DNA of 21,844 bases from Thermoplasmata archaeon (lineage in GTDB: Archaea > Thermoplasmatota > Thermoplasmata > Lutacidiplasmatales > UBA184), in the NCBI GenBank assembly GCA_021823085.1, contig JAKAPG010000008.1, positions 1 through 21,844 on the forward strand. The letters are read 5' to 3'. A program made the translations under genes and the position numbers. Numbering within the stretch: the first letter of the stretch is position 1; each line of letters begins with the position of its first letter. Below, piece after piece: positions 15,268-21,844 of the stretch. The notes below the pieces were generated by a model, which searched no databases, was not told the DNA's origin, and worked only from the letters and a program-made list of their open reading frames with translations.

Positions 15268-15307
15268 GGATCGCGTGCGTGCTTGGTGCCAGGGGTCCGC
15301 TCTTACG

Positions 15308-15802
15308 ATGGAGCCTAAGAAAACATCGGCCATCTACAGCTCGCTATTCTTCCTCTCCTTCATCCTCGCGGTCGTGATGCTGGTCACGGACAAGAACCTT
15401 CAGACCGGCTTCAATTGCAGTCCGACCACCGATTCCAACTGCGTCCTCATCGGCGGGTACTTCCTCCATTGGTGGGCGGTCGTGGCGGCCGCGGTCGCGA
15501 GTGTCCTCGGCGGGATCTTGCTGGTCACGGTCGGTACGCGCCGCGCCATCCTGGGAGGCATCGTCGGATCCGGCCTGCTCACGCTGATCTTCCTAGGGGA
15601 CATCGCGACGTACGCGCAGGTCGGGTTCTCGTCGGCGAGCGACATGGCGAACTACCTGTTCGGGGTGACGTACTACGGCGGCGACATCCGCTACCTCTAC
15701 GATGCCCTGCTCGCGGTCTACATCGTGACCTTCATCGTGGGGTGGATCGCCCTCCGGGCGGCCCGCCCGGGAAAGCCGGCGCCCCCTCCGACCGGTCTCT
15801 GA
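15308..15802 (+). CDS. Four-helix membrane protein of unknown function
   Basis: The protein has 164 residues from ATG 15308; an in-frame GTG at 15275 would add 11 but lies too close to the TATA box. Four hydrophobic segments are visible: about 10-27, 49-72 (HWWAVVAAAVASVLGGILLV), 76-97 and 136-153. Between helices 1 and 2 a loop holds Cys36 and Cys45 (NCSPTTDSNC), which could form a disulfide outside the membrane. The C terminus is a short basic, proline-rich tail. I do not recognise the family. A relation to disulfide-handling VKOR/DsbB-type proteins was considered because of four helices and paired cysteines, but no CxxC is present. The stop is 7 bases before the end of the next, convergent small gene. 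Confidence 0.75.
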   Translation: MEPKKTSAIYSSLFFLSFILAVVMLVTDKNLQTGFNCSPTTDSNCVLIGGYFLHWWAVVAAAVASVLGGILLVTVGTRRAILGGIVGSGLLTLIFLGDIATYAQVGFSSASDMANYLFGVTYYGGDIRYLYDALLAVYIVTFIVGWIALRAARPGKPAPPPTGL

Positions 15803-15809
15803 CGGTCCC

Positions 15810-16037
15810 CTACAATCCGGACGGATACGTCCGTCGTATCAGTTCGAGCGCGGCCGGTGCCGAGTAGCCGGCGCGCGCCACGATCCGGTCGGCCGTGCGG
15901 ATTTTCTTCAGCCCGACGAAGTGCCGGGTCACGAAGAGGAGGTAGGAGAACTTCTTCATCGTGAAGGCGACGATCGCTCCCCGGGGCTCTACGAGCACCT
16001 TGACCGTATGCCGTTCCGATATCCAGCGCCGCGGCAC
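15810..16037 (-). CDS. Small hypothetical protein
   Basis: The protein has 75 residues from GTG 16037. It has a balanced composition with a hydrophobic core (FTMKKFSYLLFVTRHFVG) and a helical, lysine/arginine-rich end, unlike the arginine/proline-rich shadow frames around it. I recognise no family. The start is uncertain: a TATA-like GGATATC around 16017-16022 lies about 22 bases before an in-frame GTG at 15998, which would give 62 residues, and an ATG further in would give 49. It may follow the split-barrel/methyltransferase gene on the same strand, 51 bases downstream of its stop. It could be a non-coding gap, but codon use favours a gene. Confidence 0.5.
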   Translation of the reverse strand: MPRRWISERHTVKVLVEPRGAIVAFTMKKFSYLLFVTRHFVGLKKIRTADRIVARAGYSAPAALELIRRTYPSGL

Positions 16038-16088
16038 GATCCCCGAATCCCCACGAAGTAGAAGTCGGTTGCCCTACGGTGCCGACCC

Positions 16089-17249
16089 TCACGCTTTACG
16101 GCGCAGCGTTACGAGGAGATGGTCGGCGGTCGCTGCCAGAACGCGGGAGCGGGCGAGGGCCCGGTCGAGATGGCCGAGGCGTGCCATCCCCTCCGTTCCC
16201 CAGAAGGCTTCGAGGCGGAGAGAAGGAAAGGGCGGGGTGATCACCGAGAGCGCGTCGAACGACTCCACGTCAAAGTATTCGGAGAAGTAACGGGCGAACT
16301 CCCGGCCGGTCATCGGGCGGACCGTCAACCGATGCACCCACCCCTCGTGCGCGTAGGACCCGCGCAACCGATCGATCGCGTGGCGGTAGCGGCCGGCGAG
16401 GCCGAACTCCAGGGAGGCGAAGAGCGCCCATCGATTGAGGATCCCGGCCACGAATCGCGCCCCCGGTCGCAGCGCGTCCGCGAGCGGCCGCGAAAGCCGG
16501 TCCAGGTGTTCTTCCAGGCTCAACGCGCCGAACAGGGAGTACGCTCCGTCGTACCCTCCCGAATCTAACCCTTGCAGCGCCCGATCCACGTCCCCGGCGT
16601 TGGTCCTCCGGCAGGCGAGGCCCGTATCGAGATCTTCCGCCTTCGCGAGTCGGACCAGCTCGTCGAGCATGCGACCGGAGTGGTCGATCGCGAGCACGCG
16701 GTGCCCCGCTCGCAACATGGGCAGCGTCTGAGCCCCCGTGCCCGGACCGAACTCGATGAGCCGGCCCGGGTCCGGGAAGGTACGGCGGAGGACGTGCATC
16801 GCCTCGACTCGGAGTTGTGCCTGGAACGGTTGCCGAGCGATCTGATCCGCGTACAGCGGCGCAACTGCGTCGAACTCTTCGCCGATCCGCTCCGCGGACG
16901 AGGGGGGCGCGGGGCGTCGTGAGTCGGGCCGTACCGCGAAGACGCAGGGATCCGGGGAGAAGTGCCGTTCCCAGAATGCTTCGCCGAACCGGGCAACGAA
17001 AGCGTTCCGGCTCGCGCCGCGCTCTTCGGGATCCAGGAGTTCGTGAGCCGGGGCGGAGAGCCATTCATCCCGGTGCGAGAACCGTACCACGACCCGCTGC
17101 GCGGTCCGAGCCTCTTCGGCCCATCGCGGAAGGGGCGCACGGGCGACCAAGAGCACACCTCCGCGCCAGGGTAGGTAGCGGAGACGAACCTGCGTGCCGT
17201 CCCCCCGACGGAGCTCGAGGGTGGGGGGGTCATCGGACGAGATTGCCAT
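16089..17249 (-). CDS. Split-barrel (DDN/F420-reductase-like) domain fused to SAM methyltransferase
   Basis: The protein has 386 residues from ATG 17249; a GTG one codon earlier is possible. Residues about 10-105 resemble the small split-beta-barrel of deazaflavin-dependent nitroreductases: VLLVARAPLPRWAEEARTAQRVVVRF is reminiscent of the strand-PxWxxNLxAxPxVxV pattern, followed by a LDPEER helix. The likeness is distant. Residues about 130-330 are a class I methyltransferase: motif I LIEFGPGTGAQ, acidic residue after beta-2 in VLAIDHSGRMLDEL, and a post-core YDGAYSLFGALS strand that carries the motif IV acidic position. The remainder is a substrate cap. Substrate unknown; a small molecule or lipid is more likely than protein. 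Divergent from the nucleotidyltransferase gene. Confidence 0.7.
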   Translation of the reverse strand: MAISSDDPPTLELRRGDGTQVRLRYLPWRGGVLLVARAPLPRWAEEARTAQRVVVRFSHRDEWLSAPAHELLDPEERGASRNAFVARFGEAFWERHFSPDPCVFAVRPDSRRPAPPSSAERIGEEFDAVAPLYADQIARQPFQAQLRVEAMHVLRRTFPDPGRLIEFGPGTGAQTLPMLRAGHRVLAIDHSGRMLDELVRLAKAEDLDTGLACRRTNAGDVDRALQGLDSGGYDGAYSLFGALSLEEHLDRLSRPLADALRPGARFVAGILNRWALFASLEFGLAGRYRHAIDRLRGSYAHEGWVHRLTVRPMTGREFARYFSEYFDVESFDALSVITPPFPSLRLEAFWGTEGMARLGHLDRALARSRVLAATADHLLVTLRRKA

Positions 17250-17314
17250 CACCTTCCGACGCGAAAGGTCGAACCCCCTTCAGGAGATGGAACCTACTTT
17301 ACGCGACGCGAGAG

Positions 17315-17320
17315 GTTATC
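17315..17320 (+). promoter_or_regulatory. TATA-like box for the nucleotidyltransferase gene
   Basis: GTTATC, centred about 35 bases before ATG 17353, predicts a very short leader. A second weak A/T patch (TACTTTA) occurs near 17295. Both lie in the 103-base divergent gap. Confidence 0.35.
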
Positions 17321-17352
17321 GACAGGGCAGCGATGTCGTGACCGGGCAGGCA

Positions 17353-18471
17353 ATGGTGTCTGCAGGCATCGCGCAGTCGGGGTCCGCTCCGGAGGCTGAC
17401 CTCGAGACGTGGGTACGAACGGTGCTCGACTTGGCCGCCGATCACGGAGGGGGGCTTCCCCTCTCGGAGCTTCGGGCGCTCCTGCCCGAGCCGAGCCCCG
17501 GAGACGAGGGGGCGCTCGTCGCGTGGCTCGCGTCCCATTCGGAGCTCGCGACCGTGGACGCAGGGCAGGTCTTTCGAGCCGGCCGGGAGCCCCGTCGAGA
17601 GGTCCAACTTGCCGCGCGAGCACGGGAATACGACCGAGCGGCCCGGGAACTCCTGTACGGGCCGCTCCGCCCGGTCCTCGCGTCGCTCCGGTGTATCGGA
17701 ATCACCGGCTCGACCGCGTACGGGACGCCTACGGAGGACGACGATCTCGACTTCCTCATCATCGCCCCGAACGGAACGCTATGGCTCCGTATGCTCGCGA
17801 TCTACGCACGGGTCCGTCTGGGGGGCCGGAAATCCCCGAACCGACCGGGTCCGCGCCTGTGCTTTAACTACGCTCGGGACGAGCGATCCGCGCGGCGTGA
17901 GTTCGCCCAGTCGCACGACCGCCTCTTCGCCCGAGAGGCGCTGACCGCCCAGATCCTCTACGGAGAGGACTACTATCAGGAACTCCTCGCCTCGGGCCCC
18001 TGGATGAGCACCTACATTCCCATCCTCTACGCCCGACGGCGGGCGAAGGCGTGCTCGCCGGTGGGGCCGGCCCCGAAGGCATCGTTCGGTACGCGGATCG
18101 CGAACGTCTTTGCGTTCGTGCTTCTCGCGAGCTACCTTCAGCTCAAGGGTCTCCGGCTGAACGCTCGATTCCGACGCGAGGGACGAAACGAGGCCGCGTT
18201 TCGGACCGTCACGACCCTCGGAGGGCTCTCGTTCGACTCGGTCAAGTTCGAACGGATTCGGTCTCGCTATCGAGAGGCCAGCCCGTCGGGTGCCGCACCC
18301 TCCGCCAGCGCGTCTGGTCCCGTCGCGGAGGGAGTTCGTCCCACATCGCGAGCACGATCGCAAGAGACTCCAGGAGCACCAGCACCGCCCATCGGTCCCG
18401 ATGCGGTGTCGTGGACCAACACCGTCGCATCGCGCTCCAGGCCCGGCCCGGCTGGCGGACGGCGAGACTGA
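17353..18471 (+). CDS. Nucleotidyltransferase-fold protein with N-terminal winged helix
   Basis: The protein has 372 residues from ATG 17353; other in-frame starts (GTG 17338, GTG 17356) are close. Residues about 16-80 look like a winged helix. The nucleotidyltransferase motif is GITGSTAYGTPTEDDDLDFLII: Gly-Ser at 119-120 and metal-binding Asp131 and Asp133. Following conserved pieces (LWLRMLAIYARV, RLCFNYARDE, ALTAQILYGEDYYQELL) match a nucleotidyltransferase group of unknown substrate. A hydrophobic helix lies near 252-266. Homology appears to end near residue 303 (RIRSRYRE); the last ~70 residues are Pro/Ala/Ser/Arg-rich, and the final 230 coding bases lie antisense to the GT2 gene. The tail is probably read-through past a lost stop. 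The natural product or tRNA-type substrate is unknown. Confidence 0.72.
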   Translation: MVSAGIAQSGSAPEADLETWVRTVLDLAADHGGGLPLSELRALLPEPSPGDEGALVAWLASHSELATVDAGQVFRAGREPRREVQLAARAREYDRAARELLYGPLRPVLASLRCIGITGSTAYGTPTEDDDLDFLIIAPNGTLWLRMLAIYARVRLGGRKSPNRPGPRLCFNYARDERSARREFAQSHDRLFAREALTAQILYGEDYYQELLASGPWMSTYIPILYARRRAKACSPVGPAPKASFGTRIANVFAFVLLASYLQLKGLRLNARFRREGRNEAAFRTVTTLGGLSFDSVKFERIRSRYREASPSGAAPSASASGPVAEGVRPTSRARSQETPGAPAPPIGPDAVSWTNTVASRSRPGPAGGRRD

Positions 18472-19210
18472 GCAGCGTGGTCGGCGCTCCCCCATTCGCC
18501 CGGGTCTGCCTCGCGTGCCCGACATAGATTCGGCGACGCTGGGTGAGGTACCCCTCGGCCGTCGTGGGGACCTGGATCCCGACGCGCGCATTCTGGGCGT
18601 AGCGAAGGCAACCATTGCGACGCCGCAGGGAGCTCCCGATGAATGCGCCGTCGTTGATCGTCCCATCGGGGAGCGGCTCGGAGAAGGGCAGGCTGACGAG
18701 GAGCAATTCATCGCTCAGGTGGTTCCCGCTCCCGGCCGTCAGCGTCTCGCGGTGAATCACTTCGTGGACGCTCCAGAGGATCTGGAGTACCCCGCCGAGA
18801 GCGTTCTTCCCCAACGTCGGAGGCACGACCGGTCTCCCCATCACTGCGAACGGAGGGCCAAGGTCGCGAGCCGCCTCCACCAACGCTCGGATCGCGCCGG
18901 GTTGGGCGATGGAGTCGCCGTTCAGAAGCACCAGGAGGTCGCCGTCCGCGCGCGCGAAGATTGCGTTGAGCGCGTCGGCCTTGCCTTGCCGCTCTGCCTG
19001 TTCGATCAGCCGTACGCGGGGATCGCTCTCCGCGATGGCGCGGACGAACTCGCCGGTCCGGTCGGTGCATCCGCTCGCGACGATCCAGATCTGGGCCCAG
19101 TGAACGTGGGAAGGCAGTTCCTGGTCTAGGAGCGATCGGACGGAGGCGACGATTGTCTTCTCCTCGTTGTAGGCGACGATCCCTCCGACCAGCGCGATCG
19201 ACGCCTGCAT
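18242..19210 (-). CDS. Family 2 glycosyltransferase
   Basis: The protein has 322 residues. The GT-A fold starts with VGGIVAYNEEKTIVASVRSLL. The sugar-nucleotide/metal motif is LNGDS (96-100), a variant of DxD that keeps the final Asp. NDGAFIG (186-192) is the acceptor-side region, and TQRRRIYVGH (223-232) matches the QxxRR-type motif of processive or membrane-linked GT2 enzymes. A hydrophobic helix at about 274-290 may anchor it to the membrane. It probably transfers a sugar to a lipid or polysaccharide on the cytoplasmic face. The last 76 residues, including that helix, overlap the tail of the opposing nucleotidyltransferase gene. It is divergent from the GT-C gene, and TGTAAG (19247-19242) may be its TATA box. 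Confidence 0.85.
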   Translation of the reverse strand: MQASIALVGGIVAYNEEKTIVASVRSLLDQELPSHVHWAQIWIVASGCTDRTGEFVRAIAESDPRVRLIEQAERQGKADALNAIFARADGDLLVLLNGDSIAQPGAIRALVEAARDLGPPFAVMGRPVVPPTLGKNALGGVLQILWSVHEVIHRETLTAGSGNHLSDELLLVSLPFSEPLPDGTINDGAFIGSSLRRRNGCLRYAQNARVGIQVPTTAEGYLTQRRRIYVGHARQTRANGGAPTTLLSLAVRQPGRAWSAMRRCWSTTPHRDRWAVLVLLESLAIVLAMWDELPPRRDQTRWRRVRHPTGWPLDSETESVRT

Positions 19211-19241
19211 CCGGCCCCCCCGCCACTAGGCACGAAGCCCT

Positions 19242-19247
19242 CTTACA
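19242..19247 (-). promoter_or_regulatory. TATA-like box for the GT2 gene
   Basis: TGTAAG on the minus strand, centred about 34 bases before ATG 19210, predicting a leader of under ten bases. Only a partial match to the archaeal consensus. Confidence 0.35.
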
Positions 19248-19270
19248 TTGTGTACAGTCCGCGAAGTAGA

Positions 19271-19277
19271 GTTAAAG
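19271..19277 (+). promoter_or_regulatory. TATA-like box upstream of the GT-C gene
   Basis: GTTAAAG predicts transcription from about 19300 and a ~65-base leader that would include the strong Shine-Dalgarno at 19353. A nearer candidate, GTTAAC at 19337-19342, is about 26 bases before ATG 19366 and would instead give a leaderless transcript. Confidence 0.4.
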
Positions 19278-19352
19278 ACGGCAACGCGGACGCTCCGAAC
19301 GCGATCCTGCTCGGGAAGTGGTCCGCCCACTAGACAGTTAACTCCCGATGCC

Positions 19353-19358
19353 AGGAGG
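19353..19358 (+). promoter_or_regulatory. Shine-Dalgarno AGGAGG deciding the GT-C start
   Basis: AGGAGG followed by AG ends 5-7 bases before ATG 19366. An earlier in-frame ATG at 19348 overlaps this region and lacks its own site, so the shorter protein is favoured. Confidence 0.65.
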
Positions 19359-19365
19359 AGGTTCG

Positions 19366-20733
19366 ATGGCTCCCACTGTCCGGGCTCCCGACCTTCCGAC
19401 CCCGGCCCCTGCTCCGAGGTCCCTGCCCGCGGTAGCTTGGAAAGTACTGGTCGCCGGTCTCCTGATCCGGGAGGGATTCTCCTTCTGGACCGGCCACCCC
19501 TACGACTTCGAAGACTGGATTCGCACCGGGTACGCCGTCGCCCAAGGCTACAACCCGTACGGCTACCTACCGCCGGTCTCGGGGGTGAGCATCTCCTACC
19601 TCTCCATCAATCTCCCCGGGGCGGCCTACTTTCCCTTCTGGTCGCTCCTCATGGGCGGGCTGTACCGACTGTGGGAAGCGGTCGGCTTTCACAACCGGTT
19701 CGTTCTGTACTTCCTCCTCAAGCAACCGCCGATCGTGGGAGACATGGTCACGGCCTACCTGCTGTACCGAGTCGCCGAGAAGTGGAGCGGCCACGCCTCG
19801 GCGGGGCTCTCGGCGCTCACCTTCTGGTCGTTCTTTCCGTATGCCATCCTCATCGGAGCGATCTGGGGCCAGTTCGACTCGATCGTCGTGGCCTTGATCC
19901 TGGCGACGTTCTTCTACCGAGATCCGCTGGAACGGAACATCCTCTACGGCTGGGGGATCTTCATCAAGTACGTCACCGCGATCTATCTCCCTCTCGAAGC
20001 CTTCGTCGCGCGCGGGTGGCGTCGCGCCTACTTCCTGCTCGCCGTGGCCATCCCGCTCGCCACGACCGTCGCCGTGTTCTTCGCCACCGGTTGGGGCATC
20101 ACGAGGCTGGTCGCCGATTCGGTGGCCGAGACCCACGGAAATGGTGGAGGGATGAACTGGGTGGGCATCATCACCTCCGGCCCGCTCGATACGACCATCG
20201 CCTCAATCCCGGGCCTCGACTTCGCGTTGAGCTATCTGTGGATTCCGGCCGTCCTGATCGCGTGCTGGGTGGCCGCGCGATGGTACGCTCCCCATCGGCC
20301 GGCCGGGCTGCTCCGCGCGATGGTCCTCGTCACGACGGTGTGGCTCCTGTTCCGCTGGGGGCTGTTCGAACAGTATATGCTCTACCTGTTCGCGCTGCTG
20401 GTCCTCGACACCCTTGTCTTCCATCCGGAGCGACGCCCTCTCTTCGACTGGATCTCCTACCTCTCGCTAGCGTATCTCGTCGTGAACAACGACTTCCTGA
20501 TTCGTTTCGCTGCGCCGCTGAGCCCCGGCATCAGCTCCTTCCTCATCTCGCTCGACGCGAGCTATCTCTACGGGGGGACCCGGACGTACTTGATCCTCGG
20601 ACTCATCGTGCTGGTCACTGTGACCTTAGTCCAACTCGTGTGGACCTACTATCGCGACGACCCCGCTCCCTGGCGGTGGTGGAAGTTCGAACCCTCCTCG
20701 CGGCCGTCGTCCACGCCCCCGCCCATGCACTAA
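19366..20733 (+). CDS. GT-C-fold membrane glycosyltransferase (mannosyltransferase-like)
   Basis: The protein has 455 residues with roughly nine to eleven transmembrane helices. After a Pro/Ala-rich N terminus and helix 1, the first loop carries acidic DFEDW (47-51) in HPYDFEDWIRTGYAVAQGYNPYG, the hallmark of GT-C enzymes, where a loop acid is catalytic. WGQFDSIVVALILATFF and KYVTAIYLPL match motifs of PIG-M/DUF2029-like mannosyltransferases that use dolichol-phosphate sugars. It should act on the outer membrane leaflet in glycan, glycolipid or S-layer glycosylation; the acceptor is unknown. The C-terminal tail (about 30 residues) is polar and proline-rich. With the neighbouring GT2 gene it suggests a small surface-glycan cluster. 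Confidence 0.82.
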   Translation: MAPTVRAPDLPTPAPAPRSLPAVAWKVLVAGLLIREGFSFWTGHPYDFEDWIRTGYAVAQGYNPYGYLPPVSGVSISYLSINLPGAAYFPFWSLLMGGLYRLWEAVGFHNRFVLYFLLKQPPIVGDMVTAYLLYRVAEKWSGHASAGLSALTFWSFFPYAILIGAIWGQFDSIVVALILATFFYRDPLERNILYGWGIFIKYVTAIYLPLEAFVARGWRRAYFLLAVAIPLATTVAVFFATGWGITRLVADSVAETHGNGGGMNWVGIITSGPLDTTIASIPGLDFALSYLWIPAVLIACWVAARWYAPHRPAGLLRAMVLVTTVWLLFRWGLFEQYMLYLFALLVLDTLVFHPERRPLFDWISYLSLAYLVVNNDFLIRFAAPLSPGISSFLISLDASYLYGGTRTYLILGLIVLVTVTLVQLVWTYYRDDPAPWRWWKFEPSSRPSSTPPPMH

Positions 20734-20812
20734 GATGCGCACGGGATACTGCGCGAAGCTAGGGCCCCCTCGAGCCGGGCGATTCGTGGAGTCGGCGGAC
20801 GACGGGATCAAC

Positions 20813-20820
20813 AGTATAAG
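20813..20820 (+). promoter_or_regulatory. TATA box (AGTATAAG) for the RnfD-like gene
   Basis: AGTATAAG is centred about 26 bases before the GTG at 20842, ideal spacing for a leaderless archaeal transcript. It fixes the start of a reading frame that runs off the window. Confidence 0.65.
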
Positions 20821-20841
20821 GACACCGACGGTCGACATGTT

Positions 20842-21844
20842 GTGTGGGGACGAGTCCGTAGGATCCTCCCCGACGCGCGCCTTCTTTGGATCGTTCTGTC
20901 CGTCCTGGGGGGGTACGGAATCTGGTTCCTCGGAACGGGAGAAGGGATCCTGCCTCTGTTCGCGATTCCGATCGCGGCGGTGGCGACGGACCTCCTCTAC
21001 GACCGGGTTCGCTTTGAGACCGTGCGGTTTCCGGATGCGGCCATCGCGACCGGCCTCTTCATCGCCCTGCTGCTTCCGCCCACCGTCCCCATCTTCTTCG
21101 GCATCACCGCTGCGATCGTAGCGATCTCGGTCAAGCACATCCTCCGTAGCCAGGGTCGGCCCTGGTTCAATCCGGCCACGATCGGGGTTCTGTTCGTGGC
21201 GGTGTTCGGCATCCTCCCGGCCTGGTGGGGGAGCATCAACATCGAGTTGGTCCTCGCCCTAGGGGTTGCTCTCGCCGTCTGGAATCGACGGAACTGGCGG
21301 CTGCCGGTCACCTTCCTTGCCGTCTACGCCGCTCTCACCATCCTCGAAAGGGTGCTCTCGGTGGGAATCGCCGGCGGAGGGATCCCTCCGGCCCCGGTGC
21401 TCCTCTTGGCGGCGATCGACCCGGCGATCTTGTTCTTCGGACTGTTGATGGTGAGCGAGCCCCGAACGGCGCCGGCAGACCCCTACGCGCAGCCGATTTA
21501 CGCTCTCGCCGTCGCCGTGGGTGCGGCCTTCCTACCGTTCCTCAGCCCGACGCTCGCCCCTCTCCTTGCTCTGGCGCTCGGCAATGTCATCGCCGTGGGA
21601 CTGCGCGCCCACCGGCCGATGGTGGGCGCCGCCCCAGCCCGGAGTCCCTCCTCGGCGCGCACCCGTGTGCGGACGAAAGCGATCGCCTCTCGTGCGCGCG
21701 GGGGGGCCCAAGCAACGCTCGAGCGATGGACCCGGAGCCGGCGAGCGACGGCGGCGGTGGTCCTGGCGATCTTCGTGGCGATCGCGGGCACCACGGTGCT
21801 GCCCGCGCTCGTAAGCCCGGGCCTAGGGAGTCTTCCCCCGGGCT
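20842..21844 (+). CDS. RnfD/NqrB-like membrane protein, 3' end outside the window
   Basis: The frame is open from GTG 20842 to the right edge: 334 codons without a stop. The first ~245 residues are a polytopic membrane domain. Conserved RnfD/NQR2 signatures are VKHILRSQGRPWFNPATIG (98-115), comparable to the KH..R..G...FNPA motif, and AIDPAILFFGLLMVSEPRTAP (181-201), comparable to the DP..W..GLMVLTDP..TP motif. That family forms the membrane core of ion-pumping NADH or ferredoxin oxidoreductases. The SGAT motif that holds covalent FMN in RnfD and NqrB is not seen. From ~248 comes a basic, Arg/Ala-rich segment, then another hydrophobic helix (294-312), so a second domain probably follows. No other Rnf genes are visible in the window. 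Confidence 0.72.
   Translation, partial: MWGRVRRILPDARLLWIVLSVLGGYGIWFLGTGEGILPLFAIPIAAVATDLLYDRVRFETVRFPDAAIATGLFIALLLPPTVPIFFGITAAIVAISVKHILRSQGRPWFNPATIGVLFVAVFGILPAWWGSINIELVLALGVALAVWNRRNWRLPVTFLAVYAALTILERVLSVGIAGGGIPPAPVLLLAAIDPAILFFGLLMVSEPRTAPADPYAQPIYALAVAVGAAFLPFLSPTLAPLLALALGNVIAVGLRAHRPMVGAAPARSPSSARTRVRTKAIASRARGGAQATLERWTRSRRATAAVVLAIFVAIAGTTVLPALVSPGLGSLPPG

Noticed and set aside
15308..15802. VKOR/DsbB-type disulfide enzyme
   Set aside because: Four helices and two cysteines are present, but there is no CxxC active site; left as unknown membrane protein.
19248..20762. 504-codon open frame on plus overlapping the GT-C gene
   Set aside because: Out-of-frame shadow; the GT-C frame has the transmembrane helices and conserved motifs.
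20735..21121. 128-codon frame on plus at the start of the RnfD-like region
   Set aside because: The alternate frame from GTG 20842 carries membrane helices and RnfD motifs and stays open to the edge; this frame is its shadow.

Overview
The window looks like a dense chromosomal segment from a very GC-rich archaeon. The archaeal signs are a single-stranded-DNA-binding OB-fold protein with a glycine-rich tail, T/A-rich boxes 25-30 bases upstream of several start codons (TATA-box geometry, including apparently leaderless GTG starts), two dTMP-kinase-like genes in tandem, and an Lrp-type ligand domain. A thioredoxin-reductase-like protein without an NADPH site would suit Thermoplasmatota, but that placement is inference; no rRNA or tRNA is present to confirm it. 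No mobile element, CRISPR array or integrase was seen. Genes are tightly packed and no gap exceeds about 175 bases.

Layout. (1) 1-1113: end of an ssDNA-binding protein, then a glutaredoxin-fold/Lrp-ligand-domain fusion. (2) 1110-5593, minus: carA-carB, which make carbamoyl phosphate for pyrimidine and arginine synthesis, transcribed divergently from a TrxR-like flavoprotein (5722-6720). (3) 6724-10061, minus: HAD phosphatase, winged-helix/SPPY DNA methyltransferase, CHAD protein. (4) 10166-13612: Ppx/GppA phosphatase and two overlapping thymidylate-kinase-like genes on plus, facing a SixA-like phosphatase on minus. With the CHAD gene this forms a phosphate/polyphosphate-flavoured neighbourhood. 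(5) 13661-15136, minus: ribA followed by a polytopic membrane protein with a duplicated acidic motif. (6) 15308-17249: a small four-helix membrane protein, a short hypothetical gene, and a fusion of a split-barrel (F420-reductase-like) domain to a methyltransferase. (7) 17353-20733: nucleotidyltransferase, GT2 glycosyltransferase and GT-C membrane glycosyltransferase, probably for surface glycans or glycolipids. (8) 20842 to the end: the N-terminal part of an RnfD/NqrB-like membrane protein, open at the window edge.

Most notable items: the tandem dTMP-kinase paralogues, the second with arginine in place of the Walker A lysine, sitting inside a Ppx/CHAD/SixA cluster; the TrxR-like protein with CxxC but degenerate NADPH motifs; the RnfD-like protein without a visible covalent-FMN motif and with an unusual basic extension; the 230-base antisense overlap between the nucleotidyltransferase and GT2 genes; and several two-domain fusions (Grx-fold + Lrp, winged helix + methyltransferase, split barrel + methyltransferase). 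All functions come from motif reading alone; no database search was possible.
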